DNA from: Thermaceae bacterium
Lineage (GTDB): Bacteria; Deinococcota; Deinococci; Deinococcales; Marinithermaceae
Direction of reading: 5' to 3'
NCBI GenBank assembly: GCA_015490435.1
Contig: WFXV01000035.1
Location: 1-6,625 of the forward strand
Length of the DNA: 6,625 nucleotides
Part shown: positions 4,464-6,625 of the stretch, in pieces
Layout: each line of letters begins with the position of its first letter
Position numbering within the stretch: position 1 is the stretch's first letter
The notes under the pieces: model-generated
What the model was told of the DNA's origin: nothing
The model's input: the letters and a program-made list of their open reading frames with translations, nothing else
Database searches by the model: none
Made by a program: the position numbers and the translations under genes

Positions 4464-5600
4464 ATGCAGGAGGCGATCCGCGAGGGTCTCGCGCTCGCCG
4501 GGGCCGACGCCTGGCTGGCCTACGACTTCGCCGGCAGCAACCCGCCGGTGCGGGAGGCGCTCGGAATTCAAGGTGCCCACCTCACCCGGCGGTTTTTCTA
4601 CTTCTTCCCAAAGGAGGGCACGCCCCTCCTCGTCGCCCACCGCATCGAGGCCGAGGCGCTTGAGAAGCTTCCCGGAGCGCGCCGGCTCTACGCCCGCCGC
4701 GAGGAGCTCATCGAAGCCCTCGCCGAGGCCGTTTCCCGCTGGCCCCGGCTCGCCGTCACCCTCTCCCCCGGCGGCGAGGTGCCCTACGTCTCCCGGCTCG
4801 ACGCCGGCACCGCCGACCTCCTCAGGGGTCTTGGCGCCGAGCTGGTCTCGGATGCCACCATTCTCCTCTTGCTCTCCCGCTGGCAGGAGGCCGACCTCGC
4901 CGCCCACCGCCGGGCGGTAAAGGGGGTCCAGGCCGCCCGGGACCGGGCGCTTCGGTTCATCCAAAGCCGGCTCCCCGAGGACCCGCCCACCGAGCTCGAG
5001 GTCCAGGCCGCGATGGTGGCTGAGCTCGAGTCCCGTGGCCTCATCTTCGACCACCCGCCGATCGTCGCCTTCGGCGCCCACGCGAGCCTCCCCCACTACG
5101 CCCCGAGCCCCGCGACCGACCGTCCTCTAAGGGAAGGCGAGGTCGTCCTCCTCGACGTCTGGGCCCGGGAGCCCGGCGGTCCCTACGCCGACATCACCTG
5201 GATGGCCGGGTGGAACCCGCCCGAGGCCGCGCACCGCGCCTTCGAGGCGGTGGCCCGGGCCCGCGACCGGGTGGTCGAGGCGCTAAGGGAAAAGCACGCC
5301 TGGCGCGGTTTCGAGCTCGACCGGCTGGCGCGGCAGGTGCTCGAGGAAGCGGGATACCGCGAAGCGATCCGCCACCGCACCGGCCACAGCCTGGGCAAGG
5401 AAAGCCCCCACGGCCACGCCACCCACCTCGACGACTACGAAACCCGGGATACCCGTCCCCTGCTCCCCGGCCTCGCCTTCACCGTCGAGCCCGGAGTCTA
5501 CCCCGGCCCCTTCGGCATCCGGAGCGAGATCAACGTCTACCTGAGCGAGGAAGAGCCCGAAGTCACCACCGACGTCGAAGCAACGCTCTCGCTTCTCTGA
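4464..5600 (+). CDS. M24-family metallopeptidase (Xaa-Pro aminopeptidase/dipeptidase type)
   Basis: A 378-aa pita-bread-fold peptidase that would remove N-terminal residues before proline or split Xaa-Pro dipeptides, using two metal ions in the cytoplasm. Residues 1 to about 150 form the creatinase-type N-terminal domain; the catalytic domain follows. All five metal ligands of the family are in place: D231 (VVLLDVWA), D243 (ADITWMAG), H308 (HRTGHSLG), E342 (FTVEPGVY) and E355 (IRSEINVYL). The segment after H308 (GKESPHGHATHLDDYETRD) has the long HG..LDD form of a prolidase-like subgroup rather than the methionine aminopeptidase form. No signal peptide is seen. The start at ATG 4464 lies 7 nt after a TANNNT box. 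The last 38 bases are antisense to the 3' end of the permease gene. The exact substrate within M24 cannot be read from sequence. Confidence 0.93.
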   Translation: MQEAIREGLALAGADAWLAYDFAGSNPPVREALGIQGAHLTRRFFYFFPKEGTPLLVAHRIEAEALEKLPGARRLYARREELIEALAEAVSRWPRLAVTLSPGGEVPYVSRLDAGTADLLRGLGAELVSDATILLLLSRWQEADLAAHRRAVKGVQAARDRALRFIQSRLPEDPPTELEVQAAMVAELESRGLIFDHPPIVAFGAHASLPHYAPSPATDRPLREGEVVLLDVWAREPGGPYADITWMAGWNPPEAAHRAFEAVARARDRVVEALREKHAWRGFELDRLARQVLEEAGYREAIRHRTGHSLGKESPHGHATHLDDYETRDTRPLLPGLAFTVEPGVYPGPFGIRSEINVYLSEEEPEVTTDVEATLSLL

Positions 5601-6625
5601 CCCGCCGCACCTCGAGCACCCGCCCGGTGGCGCCACGGTAGAGCGCCTCGACCAAGAGGGCGAGCAGGAAGGCGACCATCGTGGTCCAAAAGGCCCTCGG
5701 CTTTTCCGTGAACTGGTAGTACTGCAAGACGAAGAAGGTGGAAAGCACCACCACGAAGGAAAGCAGCACGAGCCCGGCCTGCCCCGGCGCCTGCCCCCGG
5801 TGGATCAAGCGGTAGTGGGAGAGGATCACGAAGAGGTAGATCACGATGAAGACCGAGCTGGTAATCCCGGCGATGCCCCCGAGGTCGAAGAAGAGCGCGA
5901 AGAAAAGCCCGAGCAGCGCGGTAATGTAAAGCCCCTCGCTGGCCCCGAACCAGACCTTGCGCTCGAACGTCCGGGGCAAGTGCCCCTCGCGGGCGAGGGC
6001 GTAGGCGACGTTGGCCCCGCCATAGAGGGTGGCGTTGAGCGCCGAGGAAATGGAAAAGAGCGCCCCCAAGGAAACGAGCACGTAGCCAAACCGCCCGAGG
6101 AAGGGTTTCGCCGCCTCCGCGAGCGCGTACTCCTCGGCCTTGACGAGCGCATCAAGGGGCAGGTTCCCCACCGCCACCAGCGCCACCCCCACGTAGACCG
6201 CCCCCACGATCGCGATCGAGAGGTAGATCGCCCGGGGCACGTTCCGCTCCGGGTCCTCGATGTCCTCGCTGGCGTTCGTCACCAGGCCGAAGCCCATGTA
6301 GGAGAGGAAGAAGATCGCGGCGGCAAAGAGCGTCCCCCGCACGCTCTCCGGGTCAAAGCGCGGGATCACCCACTCGGGGTGGATGGTCCAGACCCCGAGC
6401 ACCACGAAGAACCCGAGCACCGAGAGCTTGATGAGCACGATCCAAAACTCCGCCCGCCCCACCGCCCGGGCGCCGAAGAAGTTGAGGGCGGTGAAGACGG
6501 CCACCACCAAGACCTCGACAACCCCGGTCAAAAAGGGCGTGAGCGAAAGGCCCAAAAGGGGCAGAAAATAGCCGGCAAACCCCTTGGCGAAAAGCGCGAT
6601 CGAGACCACGTAGGAAAGCCACATC
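5563..6625 (-). CDS. APC-superfamily amino-acid permease, C-terminal part (runs off right edge)
   Basis: At least 353 residues of a polytopic inner-membrane transporter of the amino acid-polyamine-organocation superfamily, probably importing an amino acid by proton symport or exchange. About ten hydrophobic segments can be counted, consistent with TM3-TM12 of a 12-TM protein. The family loop between TM6 and TM7 appears as EDIEDPERNVPRAI, with a conserved acidic stretch followed by NVPRAI. The first ATG in view (6624) falls in front of a TM helix and is unlikely to be the true start: the frame stays open to the edge, and TM1-TM2, which hold the substrate-binding GxG motif, are missing. The short tail is arginine-rich (ending ALLRRRW), as expected of a cytoplasmic terminus. 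Its final 12 codons and stop lie inside the M24 gene on the other strand. Substrate is not assignable. Confidence 0.92.
   Translation of the reverse strand, partial: MWLSYVVSIALFAKGFAGYFLPLLGLSLTPFLTGVVEVLVVAVFTALNFFGARAVGRAEFWIVLIKLSVLGFFVVLGVWTIHPEWVIPRFDPESVRGTLFAAAIFFLSYMGFGLVTNASEDIEDPERNVPRAIYLSIAIVGAVYVGVALVAVGNLPLDALVKAEEYALAEAAKPFLGRFGYVLVSLGALFSISSALNATLYGGANVAYALAREGHLPRTFERKVWFGASEGLYITALLGLFFALFFDLGGIAGITSSVFIVIYLFVILSHYRLIHRGQAPGQAGLVLLSFVVVLSTFFVLQYYQFTEKPRAFWTTMVAFLLALLVEALYRGATGRVLEVRRVREARALLRRRW

Noticed and set aside
4085..4663. 192-codon plus-strand open frame over the IscA-like gene
   Set aside because: Antisense to the IscA-like gene and out of frame with the M24 gene; no recognisable motif.
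4410..5096. 228-codon minus-strand open frame inside the M24 gene
   Set aside because: GC-rich shadow of the creatinase-type domain, no coherent protein family.
1..6625. Search for CRISPR repeats, insertion-sequence ends, toxin-antitoxin pairs, or a defence cluster around the ADP-ribosylglycohydrolase
   Set aside because: No direct repeat array, transposase, terminal inverted repeat, ADP-ribosyltransferase toxin or other defence gene can be read in the window; the genes look like core metabolism of uniform base composition.

Overview
This 6.6-kb window is compact, very GC-rich chromosomal DNA. It probably comes from the Deinococcus-Thermus phylum, most likely a Thermaceae-type thermophile. 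The reasons are a glutaminyl-tRNA synthetase with a GatB/YqeY-type C-terminal tail (a fusion known from Deinococcus), a strong bias to GC-ending codons, and several start codons preceded at 6-7 nt by a TANNNT box with no Shine-Dalgarno sequence, the usual leaderless-gene signature of this phylum. The genus cannot be fixed by reading alone.

Layout, left to right: (1) the N-terminal 200 codons of an M20-family metallopeptidase on the minus strand, running off the left edge; (2) a 17-bp divergent intergenic region with overlapping -10 boxes; (3) glnS on the plus strand, 770 aa; (4) a tRNA-Trp(CCA) gene with its own promoter, whose TGn element is the glnS stop codon, and a perfect intrinsic terminator; (5) a 338-aa ADP-ribosylglycohydrolase gene whose -10 box lies in the T-tract of that terminator; (6) a small A-type iron-sulfur carrier (HesB/IscA-like) on the minus strand, meeting the hydrolase tail-to-tail over a shared CTAG; (7) an 82-bp divergent region; (8) an M24-family Xaa-Pro-type peptidase on the plus strand; (9) the C-terminal 353 residues of an APC-superfamily amino-acid permease on the minus strand, whose 3' end overlaps the peptidase gene by 38 bp and which runs off the right edge.

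The protein genes do not form an operon. Orientation flips at almost every gene and each appears to have its own promoter. Loose themes are translation (GlnRS, tRNA-Trp) and peptide or amino-acid salvage (M20, M24 and APC permease), but I see no evidence of one dedicated system. There is no mobile element, CRISPR array, rRNA or prophage signature, and no gene-free stretch reaches 300 bases; the longest is the 136 nt between glnS and the hydrolase start, which is filled by the tRNA gene and its signals. The most interesting content is regulatory: a near-symmetric bidirectional leaderless promoter, a terminator that appears to double as a promoter, and convergent genes with no room for separate terminators.
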